Source: Parabacteroides goldsteinii DSM 19448 = WAL 12034 (GTDB lineage Bacteria; Bacteroidota; Bacteroidia; Bacteroidales; Tannerellaceae). From it: a stretch of 64,000 nt of DNA. The notes beneath the pieces are model-generated. The model was not told the origin of the DNA, did not search any database, and worked only from the letters and a program-made list of their open reading frames with translations. Position 1 is the stretch's first letter, and every line of letters begins with the position of its first letter. Below are positions 54,686-63,941 of the stretch, piece by piece. The DNA lies in contig NZ_KQ033914.1 of the NCBI RefSeq assembly GCF_000969835.1, positions 78,110 through 142,109 on the forward strand, given 5' to 3'. Position numbers and translations under genes: made by a program.

Positions 54686-55000
54686 ATGCAAGACTTTTTA
54701 GATATGCTTAATGAAGGTCGCGCTCATGTCAAGGTTGAGATGAGTGCCGAAGATCTGAAAGCCTTTTCAGATGACCTTATACGCCGGGCCAAAGATGAAC
54801 TCGGCTCAATGGTCGAGGCAGCGAAGAAAGAACGAATGCTAACCAAGGCAGAGGTAAAGGAACTGTTCGGGGTATGCGACGCCACACTCTGGCACTGGGC
54901 CAACAAGGGAATCCTCAAACCGGTGAAGACCGGAAACAAGGTGCTCTATCCGGAATATGAGGTACGCAAGGCTCTTGGACAACGCAACATCAAACTCTAA
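54686..55000 (+). CDS. Excisionase-like helix-turn-helix protein
   Basis: About 104 residues: a helical N-terminus, then a MerR/Xis-type HTH (KERMLTKAEVKELFGVCDATLWHWANKGILKPVKTGNKVLYPEYEVRKAL). Such proteins act as excisionases or regulators in Bacteroidota elements. I use the ATG at 54686 (MQDFLDML); the longer frame includes the leader hairpin. DUF3987 follows after 5 bp. Confidence 0.75.
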   Translation: MQDFLDMLNEGRAHVKVEMSAEDLKAFSDDLIRRAKDELGSMVEAAKKERMLTKAEVKELFGVCDATLWHWANKGILKPVKTGNKVLYPEYEVRKALGQRNIKL

Positions 55001-55005
55001 TAGTC

Positions 55006-56409
55006 ATGAGTTATAACAATAATAATCGCCGTCACCGTCCAATCACTCCTGCGTGTGGCTTATATGAAGATGAACGGCATGATTCTGTCAAGTCCGACAA
55101 CGAATCGGCACCGTCATTTCCACTTGAAGTATTCCCCATTGCAATCCGTAATATAGTGGAATCTCTGCACCGTTATGAGAATTATAATATCGACTTTACC
55201 GCCGCGTCGTTCTTGACTGTTTTTGCCGCAGCTATGGGGAACTCATGGTCTGTACGCTTCATGACCGGATGGGTCAGCCGCCCCATTATCTATATCGTGC
55301 TTGTCGGTTCGCCGAGCTGTGGCAAGACTCCCCCGTTGCAACTGGCCGTGGCTCCATTGCTCAAACTTGATGGAGAATATGACCGCATCTTTTGCGAGGA
55401 GATGAAAGCTTACCGCAAGTGGGAAAAGATGTCGGCAAAGCAGCGGGAGAAACTTTCAACGCCCGATGAAATGGATATGCCTCGTCGCAAATGTCATGTC
55501 GTGGTCGATTCTACCGTTGAGGCTCTGATTGCCGCCTTGCGTGACAATCCGCGTGGAGTGCTTATATACAAAGATGAAATCGACAGTCTTCTATCCAACT
55601 TTAACAGATACAACGGTTCTGATGAGAGCTATTTCCTCAGTCTGTTCAGCGGCACACCTTTCAAGTATAGCCGGAAGTCAAATAACGAACATATATTCCT
55701 CTCCAATCCTTACTGTTCAATCATTGGTTGCACACAACCCGGCTGTCTGGCAGAACAATTCGGAGGAAAACGTCTGATGAACGGTTTTTCATCACGGTTC
55801 CTGAAAGTTTATCCCGAAATAACCACAATGCCGTCATGGAACGACAGCACAATGCCTAAGATAGTACTTGATGACTGGGAAAGAATTATCCGAAAGGTCA
55901 TAAACTTGGTTCCTGATAAAGGCCCGGAGGGAAAAACAATCTCAAAGGAGCTGCTTTTCTCAAAAGAAGCCAAAGGCATGGCTATCCGCTGGAAGGAGGA
56001 TGTCAACAAAAGAATGTATGAGACGACCGACTCAGATTCTGTCAAGGCACTCTGCGGAAAACTTGAAACCTATCTGATTCGGTTCAGCCTAATCATTCAG
56101 GTTATGCGTGGTGTATGCGGTGAGTCCGAAATGGACGAGATTGAAGCTGACAGTGTGGAACGGGCCATATTGCTCACCGAATATTTCAGAAATATGGAAA
56201 CACGCATATTTCCGGAAATTGAGACCGGCGTTCTCGACAACCGATATACCGTACTGCTCGGCAATCTGCGAGACACGTTTACCACATCACAAGTCATAGA
56301 GGAAGGACGCAAACTCGGCATATCGGAATCCTCGGTCAAGAGATTTCTGAAAAATGGAGGTCATGGTTTTATCGCAAAGGATGCTCACGGCTGCTACCGC
56401 AAAATCTAA
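55006..56409 (+). CDS. DUF3987 ATPase of the mobile element
   Basis: 467 residues with IIYIVLVGSPSCGKTPPLQL as Walker A (about residues 102-112) and KDEIDSLLSNF as Walker B (about 188-198), the arrangement of DUF3987. These proteins resemble primase/helicase-type replication proteins of mobile elements. A small winged HTH-like C-terminus (TSQVIEEGRKLGISESSVKRFL) follows. Confidence 0.82.
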   Translation: MSYNNNNRRHRPITPACGLYEDERHDSVKSDNESAPSFPLEVFPIAIRNIVESLHRYENYNIDFTAASFLTVFAAAMGNSWSVRFMTGWVSRPIIYIVLVGSPSCGKTPPLQLAVAPLLKLDGEYDRIFCEEMKAYRKWEKMSAKQREKLSTPDEMDMPRRKCHVVVDSTVEALIAALRDNPRGVLIYKDEIDSLLSNFNRYNGSDESYFLSLFSGTPFKYSRKSNNEHIFLSNPYCSIIGCTQPGCLAEQFGGKRLMNGFSSRFLKVYPEITTMPSWNDSTMPKIVLDDWERIIRKVINLVPDKGPEGKTISKELLFSKEAKGMAIRWKEDVNKRMYETTDSDSVKALCGKLETYLIRFSLIIQVMRGVCGESEMDEIEADSVERAILLTEYFRNMETRIFPEIETGVLDNRYTVLLGNLRDTFTTSQVIEEGRKLGISESSVKRFLKNGGHGFIAKDAHGCYRKI

Positions 56410-56417
56410 AAGTAGCA

Positions 56418-56451
56418 TTGACACTTTCAACTTTTGACACTTTGACACTTT
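56418..56451. repeat. Three copies of TTGACACTTT
   Basis: At 56418-56427, 56434-56443 and 56442-56451 (the last two overlap by two bases), just after DUF3987. They could be iterons or protein-binding sites near oriT. Confidence 0.6.
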
Positions 56452-56781
56452 CGGTTTTTTGCAATATCTGGTGAGAATCCAGTTGGCTCACGATATTATT
56501 TGGAGATAGAGCCTGTTATGGGCAAGATATGCCGATTGTGTCCACAACGGCAATCCCGCCTCCCCGAAGGTGAGGGTAAATACCACTCGAAACTCGCGGT
56601 CTTATCTATCGGGGTAAAAGATAATGCCATGATGCGCTACTGTAAACATGACATTATGGGATAAGGAGACTATGGCTTTTTGTCTGTATCCATTCATGAG
56701 ATAAAAATACTATGGCGCCAAGACTTCATGACATCAAATAAATCATACATACAATCATAATAACATATAGACAACATCACT
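56452..56781. other. Possible oriT region before the Mob genes
   Basis: No gene. CCTC.CC.GG.GAGG forms a small hairpin at 56559-56575, and ATAATGCCATG pairs with CATGACATTAT (56621-56631, 56647-56657). Place and structure suit an origin of transfer for the relaxase downstream, but no nick consensus is recognised. Confidence 0.4.
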
Positions 56782-57162
56782 ATGTCTGATAAAAAGACTA
56801 TCATAATACGTTTCCGCGTGAATGAGAAGATTCACAAGGAAATGCAGACCAAGGCAGATAAATATTTCAACGGCAACCTAAGCGCATTGATTCGTTGTGC
56901 CACCCTCCAATACAATGAGAAACAGAGTGCTGACCGCGAGAATCCTCAGATGATTGCCCTGTTGAACTCTGCGCTAAAACTTATCGTCAGAATTGGAACC
57001 AATTCCAATCAGGTCATCAAGCACATCAATGAACAACAGAAGATGTTTCCGCACTCTTTGAGAACTGCGGACTTTGTACCTTTCAACCAATTCTGCGATG
57101 ACTGGACCACAGTGAAGGATATGCTGAAATATCTGTATACTCTCATAACCATCTCCGAATGA
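56782..57162 (+). CDS. MobC-like relaxosome protein
   Basis: 126 residues. The N-terminal IIIRFRVNEKIHKEMQTKADK resembles a ribbon-helix-helix DNA-binding strand, and NSNQVIKHINEQQ is the MobC-family motif. It would bind oriT and help the relaxase nick. Overlaps the relaxase by 4 bp (ATGA), so translation is coupled. Confidence 0.8.
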   Translation: MSDKKTIIIRFRVNEKIHKEMQTKADKYFNGNLSALIRCATLQYNEKQSADRENPQMIALLNSALKLIVRIGTNSNQVIKHINEQQKMFPHSLRTADFVPFNQFCDDWTTVKDMLKYLYTLITISE

Positions 57163-58910
57163 TAGTCAAGAAACTCAGCGATGTTTCCGGCACCGGATTC
57201 CCGGGCGCACGCTATAACGAAATGAAGGTAGCGGCAGGCTTGGCACACCTCATGACGATGGAGAACGTGAGCATAGAACTGCGTCATAAGATTGAGGTGC
57301 TTCATAAATTCGGGCTTGATGCAGCCGTAGAGGTTGAGCGTTATCTTAAGGATTGCTCAAAGACATACGGCAATACAGCAACTACACGATTTCAGTTCCA
57401 TGTGTCGGCATCGGTCAAAGGGAAGATTATGTCAGCCGAGGAGCTGACTGAGTTTGCACGCGAGTTGATGAATGAGGCAGGATATGGCCGTCAGCCATAC
57501 TTCGTATATTATCACCGGGATACGGACAACAACCATGTGCATATCCTGTCGACACGAATCAGGCCCAATGGCTTTCCTATACCTGATCACCATGACTATC
57601 GACGGCTGAACGCCTGCGCCAACCGTATATTATCCTCCGACATTGAGAATGACATGGCACGCATCTTCGCCTATGACTATGAGACCGAAGGACAGTTCGC
57701 CAATATTGTCAAGGCGCATGGTTATAAGATGGAGAAATCACTTGACGGCTACCGTCTTTTCAAATGCGGTGGCGAAGCGGGGAATGTCTCAATTGGTGAT
57801 ATTTTCGCCCACACGACAAATAACAGCCGGAAGCGAAAGGAGCGTTTAACTCAGCTGAGAGCCATAATCAGAAGGTACAAGTCGGAAATCAAGAATGGAA
57901 AATGTCAAAAGGTCGATAATGTCAAAAGGTCAGAGGGTGGGAAGAAAAAGCCATTTTCTGCAAAACGGAATCCAGACATCAGAAAATTGCTCGGCAGCGA
58001 CGGAAAGACGTTGAGCGAGGAGACTCAGGAGAAAATTCAGCAGCTTCTTGATGTGTTGAAATCTCGCTTCGGTATTGACATTTATTTTCAGAAAGACAGG
58101 ACCGGTCAGGTCCGGGGTTATGGAATTGTTGACCATGCCGTGAAGATAGCCTTCGACGGTAGCAAGGTGATGAAGTTGTCGGAGCTGATTGACTTCACTC
58201 CGCAGCAAAAACGCAAGCCTTCACCGCTTGACGTTTACCGCACTCTTTTAACTGTCGAGATCTGCAGGGAGGGCTTAAACGACTATATACGAATCCACAC
58301 GAAAGATGGTGAAACATATCAAAAGGGCATATCCATGCGGCAGTATTCCTGGTATCATGGAGTGAAGCCGGAAGAACGCGAGGATGTTGGCTATATGATA
58401 GCCGCCACGATGTTGTCTGAAGAGATCCTTGCTGCCTATCTGAAATTTAATCCAGTCAACAACCTTACAGAATCAATCAAATCAGTGGCAGTAATCAGAC
58501 ACCGCAACGGAGGACAGGCATTGAGAATCACAATGGCTGACGGTTTCTCAACATCGATCAATACCATGACCCAAGAAGAAACCAGCCGTTATAAAGCAAT
58601 GCCACCATCAGAACAGCAGGAATATCTCCGTGAACTTGCAATCGCATATCTCACCCATGAGGATGCCCGAACCATTACCCGCAGAATCAAGGAGCAGACA
58701 TTGTCTCGAACAGGCGCAAGAGTGCTACCAAACCGTCCACAGGACTTTCCGGAGCAGACAATGAGGATATTTGCCATGAATCTATCAGCCGCCATTTCTT
58801 CCCTCAACGTCAACACAGCTCACGGCATAAATCGTGAATGGGAGGTCGGTCACCGCTCCCGTAATGATGACATCGACAACAGGCAATCCGGCACGAATCT
58901 TTCAATGTAG
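57159..58910 (+). CDS. Relaxase / mobilization nuclease
   Basis: 583 residues. The N-terminal ~200 residues hold the MOBP-like relaxase: TGFPGARYNEMK near the start and the metal-binding HRDTDNNHVHILSTRI (about residues 119-134). It nicks DNA at oriT to mobilise the island with help from a conjugative element in the same cell; no transfer genes are seen here. The rest is unclassified; an 18-base near-repeat (NVKRS region) lies in the middle. Confidence 0.88.
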   Translation: MIVKKLSDVSGTGFPGARYNEMKVAAGLAHLMTMENVSIELRHKIEVLHKFGLDAAVEVERYLKDCSKTYGNTATTRFQFHVSASVKGKIMSAEELTEFARELMNEAGYGRQPYFVYYHRDTDNNHVHILSTRIRPNGFPIPDHHDYRRLNACANRILSSDIENDMARIFAYDYETEGQFANIVKAHGYKMEKSLDGYRLFKCGGEAGNVSIGDIFAHTTNNSRKRKERLTQLRAIIRRYKSEIKNGKCQKVDNVKRSEGGKKKPFSAKRNPDIRKLLGSDGKTLSEETQEKIQQLLDVLKSRFGIDIYFQKDRTGQVRGYGIVDHAVKIAFDGSKVMKLSELIDFTPQQKRKPSPLDVYRTLLTVEICREGLNDYIRIHTKDGETYQKGISMRQYSWYHGVKPEEREDVGYMIAATMLSEEILAAYLKFNPVNNLTESIKSVAVIRHRNGGQALRITMADGFSTSINTMTQEETSRYKAMPPSEQQEYLRELAIAYLTHEDARTITRRIKEQTLSRTGARVLPNRPQDFPEQTMRIFAMNLSAAISSLNVNTAHGINREWEVGHRSRNDDIDNRQSGTNLSM

Positions 58911-58931
58911 CAGATACCAGGCAGTATAACA

Positions 58932-58976
58932 ATAGTGACTATTCCGACCCATCACGCGGATAGTCACTATATTTTT
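58932..58976 (+). terminator. Terminator after the relaxase
   Basis: ATAGTGACTAT pairs with ATAGTCACTAT (58932-58942, 58960-58970), followed by ATTTTT. The stem is built of the same 12-mer as the integrase arms. Confidence 0.65.
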
Positions 58977-59074
58977 ACGGGAGATTTAATGTGGAGTGAA
59001 TCGGAGTTAGGGTTAAACGGATTCTTTTAAAAGCATTTAATCAAGCCGATTTAAGGTGATTTATAGCGGTTTAG

Positions 59075-59114
59075 ATAGTGACTATTGTAGTGACTTCGGG
59101 TGATAGTGACTAAA
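59075..59114. promoter_or_regulatory. Right arm-type integrase sites
   Basis: ATAGTGACTATT (59075-59086), a weaker copy GTAGTGACTTCG (59087-59098) and ATAGTGACTAAA (59103-59114), about 50-90 bp inside attR. Confidence 0.6.
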
Positions 59115-59162
59115 AGAGAAATCGCCAACTCTTTTGGAATTAGCGATTTAACTTTCTTAGAG

Positions 59163-59175
59163 GTGGTGCCACCAG
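59163..59175. other. attR core in the 3' end of tRNA-Phe
   Basis: GTGGTGCCACCAG, identical to 39323-39335. The tRNA stays intact because the insertion replaced only the bases beyond its 3' end. Confidence 0.85.
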
Positions 59176-59236
59176 GAATCGAACCGGGGACACAAGGATT
59201 TTCAGTCCTTTGCTCTACCAACTGAGCTATGGCACC
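59164..59236 (-). tRNA. tRNA-Phe (GAA)
   Basis: 73 bases on the minus strand: acceptor GGTGCCA/TGGCACC with A as discriminator, D stem GCTC, anticodon loop CTGAAAA (anticodon GAA), and the T arm GGTTCGATTCC. CCA is not encoded. The integration target of the island. Confidence 0.97.
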
Positions 59237-59256
59237 GTTGTTTTGTTTAACGGGTG

Positions 59257-59264
59257 CAAAGATA
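59257..59264 (-). promoter_or_regulatory. Promoter -7 box for tRNA-Phe
   Basis: Minus-strand TATCTTTG, 20 bp before the tRNA 5' end. Confidence 0.65.
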
Positions 59265-59312
59265 CGGACTTTTTTTTAATATGCAATAGTTTGGTGGAAA
59301 AAATGATAAAAA

Positions 59313-60344
59313 TTATTCATTAAGTGAATTCCAGCCCTGGGCTTTCAGTTCAACTTCTCCACCGTCACGGCCTACCAGATAATTGCCCAGTTCGGGACGG
59401 GTGATGTGACCGATGACTTTAACTCCCTTCATTTCAGATACTTTGTCGTGGACGGTTAGGGGAACGGTGAACAAGAGCTCATAATCTTCGCCGCCATTCA
59501 AGGCTGCCGTCGATAAATTCATGTTGAACTGCTCTGCCATAGCCGCTGTCTGGTAGTCGATAGGAATGCGGTCTTCGTAGATACGGCAACCTACATTGCT
59601 TTGCTTTGATATATGAAGTAATTCGGAAGAAAGGCCGTCCGAAATGTCCATCATGGAGGTAGGAACAATGCCGGCTTTGTCAAGCAACTCGATGATGTCT
59701 TTGCGGGCTTCCGGCTTTAACTGGCGTTCCAGTAGATATTCCTTGCCGGCGAAGTCGGGGGTAAATTCTTTTTCTCCTTTAAATACCCTTTTCTCTCTTT
59801 CAAGCAACTGCAAACCCATATAGGCGGCTCCCAAGTCTCCGGATACGCAGACAAGGTCGGTATCTTTAGCTCCGCTACGGGTGACTATTTTTTCTTTTTC
59901 ACCTTCACCGATACACGTAATGCTGATGCACAGGCCGGTCAATGATGCGGAAGTATCACCACCTACAATGTCAACTCCATAAATATCACAGGCCAGTTGG
60001 AGGCCCGAATAGAATTCTTCCAGTTCTTCTACCGAAAAACGTTTGGATATACCGAGGGAGACCGTTATCTGTTTCGGTTTTCCGTTCATCGCATAAATAT
60101 CGGAGAAGTTGACGACTGCTGATTTATATCCCAGGTGTTTTAGCGGAACATACGTCAGGTCGAAGTGAATGCCTTCAAGTAAAAGGTCGGTTGTTACCAA
60201 TACCTGCTTTTCCTTATAGTCTAGTACTGCGGCATCATCGCCAACGCCTTTTACTGTACTTTCGTTTTTTAACTCTATCTTTTCTGTAAGGTGGCGGATT
60301 AAACCAAATTCGCCTAATGTTGCAATTTCTGTTCTTTTGCTCAT
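59313..60344 (-). CDS. thiL: Thiamine-monophosphate kinase
   Basis: Phosphorylates thiamine monophosphate to thiamine diphosphate. 343 residues of the PurM-like fold: EFGLIRHLTEKI, VGDDAAVLDY and VTTDLLLEGIHFDLTY at the ATP/Mg site, VGGDTSASLTGLCIS and MMDISDGLSSELLH. Preceded after 7 bp by lpxK, so both are likely one unit with sppA. Confidence 0.95.
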   Translation of the reverse strand: MSKRTEIATLGEFGLIRHLTEKIELKNESTVKGVGDDAAVLDYKEKQVLVTTDLLLEGIHFDLTYVPLKHLGYKSAVVNFSDIYAMNGKPKQITVSLGISKRFSVEELEEFYSGLQLACDIYGVDIVGGDTSASLTGLCISITCIGEGEKEKIVTRSGAKDTDLVCVSGDLGAAYMGLQLLEREKRVFKGEKEFTPDFAGKEYLLERQLKPEARKDIIELLDKAGIVPTSMMDISDGLSSELLHISKQSNVGCRIYEDRIPIDYQTAAMAEQFNMNLSTAALNGGEDYELLFTVPLTVHDKVSEMKGVKVIGHITRPELGNYLVGRDGGEVELKAQGWNSLNE

Positions 60345-60351
60345 CTTTTAT

Positions 60352-61452
60352 TTATCGTAACAAATTATCTTTATGGAAAGTTGTTATATGTTTTTTGATT
60401 TCATCGTCAAATTTCTTGTCCAGGCAGAATTCGATGGTAATCGGCAAATAATACATGCACGTTTTCCAATCTTCCGGAATGTGCGGATTATCCAATAGCC
60501 GGGCGGCATCTTTTTCTGTAACCAGAATGTATTTGGCGGATGACTTCATTTTATCAAAGGTATTTTTAATGCGTCGTATATCGGATTTTTCAAAGGCATG
60601 ATGGTCCGGAAAAATCAGCGGTGTTACCTTGTCGGAAAACTTTCCGACTTCTTTGATGAACCCTTCGGGAGAAGCGATGCCGGATATAACCAGCAGTTCG
60701 TCTTCTTTTTGAATGTCTTTCCGGCTGAGCGGTTTGCCCTGATTCCCGAATACCGGTTTAATTTCATCGTAAGCGATATGCGTGAAGTGGATGGACTGGT
60801 GGGCCAGCAACTTCATGTTTTCTTCAATGATGCGGTACTCGATAGGTTTCATATCTTCCTCGCATTTGGTGACGATAACCATATCTGCCCGGCGTATTCC
60901 GCAGATAGGTTCACGCAGGCGACCGGCGGGGAGTAGCTTGTCGTTGTAGAACAAACGATGGTAGTCAGTCAGGACGATGGAGAATGAAGGGACGACGTAA
61001 CGGTGCTGATAGGCATCGTCAAGAAGGATGACTTGCGGACGCTGTTCTTCAGGAAGAGCCAGCAGCTTACCGATACCTTCGCGACGGTCGGCATCTACGG
61101 CCACGAGAATATCGGGAAACTTATGTTTCATCTGATAAGGTTCGTCACCAATCTCGTGGCTTATGCTTTGCTCGTTTGCCAGAATAAAACCGGAAGATTT
61201 TCGTTTATATCCCCGGCTGAGCACGGCTATCCTGTAATCATCCTTTAATAAACGGATGATATATTCGGTATGGGGTGTTTTCCCCGTTCCTCCCACAGCC
61301 AGATTCCCAATACATATAATAGGTATAGGATATGACTCCGAAGACAGCAGTCGCCAGTCGAACAGCTGATTGCGGAACCGGACTCCTATTCCATACAGGA
61401 AGGAAAAGGGAGAAAGCAGAGAGTGTATTTTTATGTCGTTTTCTGTCGGCAT
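60352..61452 (-). CDS. lpxK: Tetraacyldisaccharide 4'-kinase
   Basis: Adds the 4'-phosphate to lipid A precursor at the inner membrane. 366 residues with the P-loop GNLAVGGTGKTPHTEYI (about residues 48-64), VLSRGYKRKS, ILLDDAYQH, and CEEDMKPIEYRI. An N-terminal hydrophobic helix is typical. Lies 6 bp after sppA. Confidence 0.95.
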   Translation of the reverse strand: MPTENDIKIHSLLSPFSFLYGIGVRFRNQLFDWRLLSSESYPIPIICIGNLAVGGTGKTPHTEYIIRLLKDDYRIAVLSRGYKRKSSGFILANEQSISHEIGDEPYQMKHKFPDILVAVDADRREGIGKLLALPEEQRPQVILLDDAYQHRYVVPSFSIVLTDYHRLFYNDKLLPAGRLREPICGIRRADMVIVTKCEEDMKPIEYRIIEENMKLLAHQSIHFTHIAYDEIKPVFGNQGKPLSRKDIQKEDELLVISGIASPEGFIKEVGKFSDKVTPLIFPDHHAFEKSDIRRIKNTFDKMKSSAKYILVTEKDAARLLDNPHIPEDWKTCMYYLPITIEFCLDKKFDDEIKKHITTFHKDNLLR

Positions 61453-61458
61453 CTCGGA

Positions 61459-63225
61459 TTATAATGGTTTAACATCATAAGGAAGTCGCGCCTGGACTCC
61501 GGTTGTCGATTTGATATTATTCAGTGTTTTGAAATACTCATATTCTTCGCCCAATACACTTTTTACGACAGAAACTTTTACTTCACCGAGCTGTTTTTCG
61601 ATGAATTCTTTCCAGAAATCTTTGGAACCGGAAACATAAGTCAGGCTGTAATCAGTCAGGTCGGCTAAAGAGGCAGCAGTCTCGATAGCTTTATCTATAC
61701 CTCCGAGTTCGTCAACCAGGCCACGTTCTTTTGCTTGTTCGCCGGTCCAAACGCGTCCTTGTCCTATTTCGTTGATTGCTTCCTTGCTCATATCGCGGCC
61801 ATCGGCGCAACGGGTAATGAATGTGTCATATCCTCTCTCAACAAATGATTGAATCAGGACTTTTTCATCTTCACGCATCGGACGGCTCATGTCTCCCAAA
61901 TCTGCGTATGTATTTGTTTTTACAATATCGGTAGTAAGCGACAGTTTATCGAATAAACCCGTTACGTTCGGGAAAATACCGAAAATACCGATAGAACCGG
62001 TAAGCGTGTTGGGTTCAGCTACAATTTTGCTGGCGGCACACGAAATATAGTAACCTCCCGAGGCGGCTACATCGCCCATGGAAACAACAATCGGCTTTAC
62101 TTTTTTCAATTCAATGACCTGGCGCCAGATTTGTTCGGATACGAAGGCACTTCCACCTGGTGAGTTGACACGGAAAACAACGGCTTTTACGTTTTCATCA
62201 TTTTTTAACTTGATAAGTTCGGAAGCTACTTTCTCCGTAATAGCCTGTTCCGTATTATAAGGTGAAGAGGGAGTTTCGGGTTTGATTTCGCCTTCTGCAT
62301 ACAGGATTGCTATACGGTCTGCCTTTTCACGACTGATGGTTTTGATGCTTTTCATATTTGAGAGGCTGGCAGTCTGTAGGCGTTTGTCGCTTTGTCCAGC
62401 CAGCTCTTTTACGAATTCTTCGGCTTCGGGACGGTATTTCAATTCGTCTATCAGGCCGCATTCGACAGCTTTTTCGGCCGCAGCGAAAGCATAGCCTTGA
62501 TTGGCAAAATTATTGATGTCGGCAACCGGGATTTTTCTGGATTCGGCAATGCCGTTGGTTACATTGTCCCAAATGGTACTTATATATGATTGGATTTGTT
62601 CACGGTTGGCGTCACTTAGTTTGTCGAGCATGAACGGTTCAACAGCGCCCTTGTAAGTTCCGACTTTAAATATCATCATTTCTACGCCGACCTTTTTTAA
62701 TAAATCTTTATAGAACATCGTTTGTGAAGCCATTCCGACAAGTCCTAATGTACCTTGTGGATTCAGGAAGACTTTATCGGCAACAGAACATAGATAATAG
62801 CAACCCTGCGTATAATTGTCAGAATAAGCAACAATGAATTTTCCGCTTTCTTTGAAATCGTTTAATGCTCTACGTATGGCCTCGAGACTGGCAGAACCGG
62901 TGCTAAGACCTTTTGCTTCTATATATATACCTTTAATATTTTTATTCTCTTTGGCAGTCTGGATAGAGGAAAGAATATCTTTTAATGAAAGAGACTTATC
63001 TGTTTCACCCATCAGCATAGCGATTGGGTTTTCTTCGGTATTGTCGGAGAGGTTTCCTTCAAGCGTTAATTTATATACGGTATTGCTTTTTGGGGTGTAA
63101 TCAGGAGTACTGCCTACATTGGCTGCAATACCAATCAGAGTGAATACAAATACAATGGAAATCAGGCCAACAGCAACAAAAACACCTAGTGCTGAGGCGA
63201 ACATCATTTTAAAAAATTGTTTCAT
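61459..63225 (-). CDS. sppA: Signal peptide peptidase SppA (long form)
   Basis: A membrane-bound serine protease that degrades leftover signal peptides, about 588 residues with two tandem domains. One membrane helix (about residues 10-33), then the N-terminal half with YSDNYTQGCYYL (the catalytic-Lys half) and the C-terminal half with VNSPGGSAFVSEQIWR and VAASGGYYISCAAS, which holds the nucleophile Ser. I use ATG 63225; a -7 box on the minus strand at 63256-63263 overlaps the longer start at 63258. Confidence 0.93.
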   Translation of the reverse strand: MKQFFKMMFASALGVFVAVGLISIVFVFTLIGIAANVGSTPDYTPKSNTVYKLTLEGNLSDNTEENPIAMLMGETDKSLSLKDILSSIQTAKENKNIKGIYIEAKGLSTGSASLEAIRRALNDFKESGKFIVAYSDNYTQGCYYLCSVADKVFLNPQGTLGLVGMASQTMFYKDLLKKVGVEMMIFKVGTYKGAVEPFMLDKLSDANREQIQSYISTIWDNVTNGIAESRKIPVADINNFANQGYAFAAAEKAVECGLIDELKYRPEAEEFVKELAGQSDKRLQTASLSNMKSIKTISREKADRIAILYAEGEIKPETPSSPYNTEQAITEKVASELIKLKNDENVKAVVFRVNSPGGSAFVSEQIWRQVIELKKVKPIVVSMGDVAASGGYYISCAASKIVAEPNTLTGSIGIFGIFPNVTGLFDKLSLTTDIVKTNTYADLGDMSRPMREDEKVLIQSFVERGYDTFITRCADGRDMSKEAINEIGQGRVWTGEQAKERGLVDELGGIDKAIETAASLADLTDYSLTYVSGSKDFWKEFIEKQLGEVKVSVVKSVLGEEYEYFKTLNNIKSTTGVQARLPYDVKPL

Positions 63226-63255
63226 ATCTATATTTCGTAAGTTTTTATCAGACAG

Positions 63256-63263
63256 CAAATATA
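63256..63263 (-). promoter_or_regulatory. Promoter -7 box for sppA-lpxK-thiL
   Basis: Minus-strand TATATTTG, 31 bp upstream of the start at 63225. Confidence 0.5.
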
Positions 63264-63470
63264 GTTAACTTATTGATACTAACCATTCTTTTACCTTGAA
63301 TTATTTCGGGAGATATGTCTATTTGCTGTTAGAACTTTGGTATAGACTTTATTACTACCTATTATAGCAAAGGCAAAAGGGCCAGGTGGGGCTATATAGA
63401 TACCTTTTTCCTTCCTTCGTTTTCTGTATATACTTGTATATAACTCAGCCCGGCTACAGTATAAGTGATT

Positions 63471-63559
63471 CGTTTGATATATATCAAACGCAAAGAAGAC
63501 ATATATGCTTTATTCATTTGATAATAGTGTATTATTCATTCGATATATATTGAACGAAT
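63471..63559. repeat. Two AT-rich palindromes, possible operators
   Basis: A perfect 20 bp palindrome (CGTTTGATATATATCAAACG, 63471-63490) and an imperfect one of similar core (ATTCGATATATATTGAACGAAT, 63538-63559), 48 bp apart, in a 775 bp stretch without a gene. Confidence 0.65.
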
Positions 63560-63738
63560 AAAAGAAAGGGAAGTCGTGTCCTGAAATAAGTTGACAAAAA
63601 CCTAAAGTAACCGTATAGTCGAATCGAAAGATGCGGGTAGTACCGGTAAGTGAGGAATATTTTTTCAGTCTTCTTTGTGCGTACATTATATTACAGTGCC
63701 TGCCGTGAAAAAATAAATGAAAAATAGTTGGTAAAAAG

Positions 63739-63770
63739 TTTGGATCGTATATAGTAATCTACTACTTTTG
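63739..63770 (+). promoter_or_regulatory. Strong promoter P1, probably rRNA operon
   Basis: TTTGG (63739-63743) and TACTTTTG (63763-63770), with 20 bp between TTTG and the -7 box, near the Bacteroidota consensus. A leader of about 150 bases without a coding frame follows. Confidence 0.55.
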
Positions 63771-63910
63771 CACCCGCATTCGAGAGAGAACGGCGCACCA
63801 ACATGATGAAAGAGGTAACCTGAGGAAAGGGGATGAGGTTAGAGGTTCTAAGCAAAATTCCAACCGCCACAGCGACTCAAAAAAAACCTTTCAAATTTTC
63901 TTCTAAAAAA

Positions 63911-63941
63911 TTTGGTAGTTAAAAAAAAGTCCTTACCTTTG
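63911..63941 (+). promoter_or_regulatory. Strong promoter P2, probably rRNA operon
   Basis: TTTGG (63911-63915) and TACCTTTG (63934-63941), with the same spacing as P1. Downstream, AAAGTTCTTTGAAAGA looks like an rRNA leader start. The 16S gene would lie past base 64000. Confidence 0.55.
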
